A DNA stretch of 6,131 nt from Tannerella sp. GTDB lineage: Bacteria > Bacteroidota > Bacteroidia > Bacteroidales > Tannerellaceae. Positions within the stretch are counted from its first letter, which is position 1, and the number at the start of each line of letters is the position of its first letter. The notes beneath the pieces were generated by a model that saw nothing but the letters and a program-made list of their open reading frames with translations, did no database searches and had not been told where the DNA came from. Location of the stretch: positions 1 to 6,131 of the forward strand of contig JAITNE010000130.1 of assembly GCA_031290635.1 (NCBI GenBank). The letters run 5' to 3'. A program made the translations under genes and the position numbers. This document shows positions 5,378 through 6,131 of this stretch, piece by piece.

Positions 5378-6131
5378 GTTATGTCAACTATTATCCGTCG
5401 TCGAGGATGCTTCACGCTTCCATCCCGCTGCTGATGGGCACTCGGCTCGACGCCTTACTGTTTGGCGACGACCGCGCGAGGCTCGAAGAGGTATGGTACG
5501 CAGCCGTAACAGAGATGCGAAGGCTCGAAAAGATGCTTAACCGCTTCGATGCAACGAGCGAAGTAGCGGCTATCAACCGCGAAGCGCAGACAACGACGGT
5601 GAGGCTCAGTGATGATATGTGGCAGATATTGCTTGATTGTCGCCGATACTACGAACTGACGGATGGTTGTTTTGATATTACCCTCTCGAATTTTAGAAAG
5701 ATTAGAACAGCGGACGCCGAGCACAGTATCCGGTTTGAACAGGAAGGCATGATGCTTGATTTCGGAGGATATGCCAAAGGATATGCGTTGCGCAAGGTGC
5801 ATCGCCAACTAAAAGACGCGAGAATAGAACGCGCATTACTGAATTTGGGAAACAGTTCAATAATGGCTATTAATTCGCATCCTCTTGGTGATACTTGGCC
5901 TATAGACGTCGAAGATCCTTACACGCATCGCCCGCTTGCTACCTTGCATCTGTGCGATTCGGCAATGTCGGTTTCGGGCAGTTCGCCTGCTAATCCGCAG
6001 CATATAGTCAATCCTGCTAAGGCGACTTTAGTCGAAGGCCGAACAATAGTAGCCATCGAAGCCGAAGACCCGCTTGACGCCGAGACGCTGACGACTGCAT
6101 GGATAGCCTCCGGCGAGGAAGCCGAGCCGCT
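5374..6131 (+). CDS. ApbE-like FAD:protein FMN transferase, 3' end outside window
   Basis: The first 252 codons of a protein whose family usually has about 300-340 aa. ApbE enzymes use FAD to attach FMN covalently to a Ser/Thr of target flavoproteins. Family blocks in order are MGTRLD (21-26), LNRFDATSEVAAIN (the KxxxxFdxxSeixxlN motif), DFGGYAKGYAL (129-139, with the metal-contacting Ala134 position), LLNLGNSS (155-162), SVSGSSPANPQHIVNP (199-214) and AETLTTAWIASG (236-247). Two positions are unusual. The family HIxDP is HIVNP (Asn213), and the metal-binding Asp of ADALxTA is Glu237. There is no signal peptide or lipobox, so it probably stays in the cytoplasm, unlike many exported ApbEs. The ATG overlaps the preceding TGA by 4 nt. 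It could be an active divergent subfamily or a protein with changed activity. Confidence 0.85.
   Translation, partial: MSYVNYYPSSRMLHASIPLLMGTRLDALLFGDDRARLEEVWYAAVTEMRRLEKMLNRFDATSEVAAINREAQTTTVRLSDDMWQILLDCRRYYELTDGCFDITLSNFRKIRTADAEHSIRFEQEGMMLDFGGYAKGYALRKVHRQLKDARIERALLNLGNSSIMAINSHPLGDTWPIDVEDPYTHRPLATLHLCDSAMSVSGSSPANPQHIVNPAKATLVEGRTIVAIEAEDPLDAETLTTAWIASGEEAEP

Noticed and set aside
5455..5808. 117-codon frame on the minus strand
   Set aside because: It lies opposite the ApbE-like gene, whose conserved motifs on the plus strand account for this DNA.

Overview
The window looks like chromosomal DNA of a member of the Bacteroidales (phylum Bacteroidota). Three things point there. The promoter boxes fit the Bacteroides-type pattern (TTTG, about 20 nt, TAnnTTTG) rather than the E. 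coli -35/-10 pattern. Convincing Shine-Dalgarno sequences are absent before the starts. The gene content (a PDZ-S41 protease next to dCMP deaminase, a secreted bleomycin-hydrolase-like C1 peptidase, a signal-less ApbE) is typical of that order. Genus cannot be read from the sequence alone.

Layout. Positions 1-689 hold no convincing gene but are dense in repeats: a 7-bp tandem (30-56), a 27-bp dispersed direct repeat (54-80 and 232-258), a 23-bp tandem (75-120), a short hairpin (141-161), a pair of inverted 26-bp arms that each form a hairpin preceded by GGAG (170-290), a strong symmetrical terminator hairpin (308-342), a small dyad (391-406) and a six-copy 22-23 bp array built on AATCGAT (435-568). 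Positions 690-3403 are a minus-strand operon transcribed comEB -> ctpA -> fau, with junctions of -8 and +7 nt. Positions 3404-3529 are a divergent promoter region. Positions 3530-6131 are a plus-strand operon: a secreted C1B cysteine peptidase, a single-TM protein of 143 aa, a 67-aa two-TM protein, and an ApbE-like FAD:protein FMN transferase cut off by the window end. Its junctions are 8 nt, 13 nt and a 4-nt ATGA overlap.

How the genes fit together. In the minus operon, dCMP deaminase makes dUMP, and 5-formyl-THF cyclo-ligase returns stored folate to the active one-carbon pool. Both feed thymidylate synthesis, while the membrane-anchored CtpA between them is a periplasmic quality-control protease with no obvious metabolic link. 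In the plus operon three consecutive products are predicted to be exported or membrane-bound and are followed by a flavin transferase. An envelope role is suggested, but no pathway can be assigned. The six complete genes look intact. The observations most worth a second look are the 22-bp array and the REPIN-like inverted pair in the left intergenic region, the overlapping divergent promoters, and the altered metal-site residues in the ApbE-like protein.
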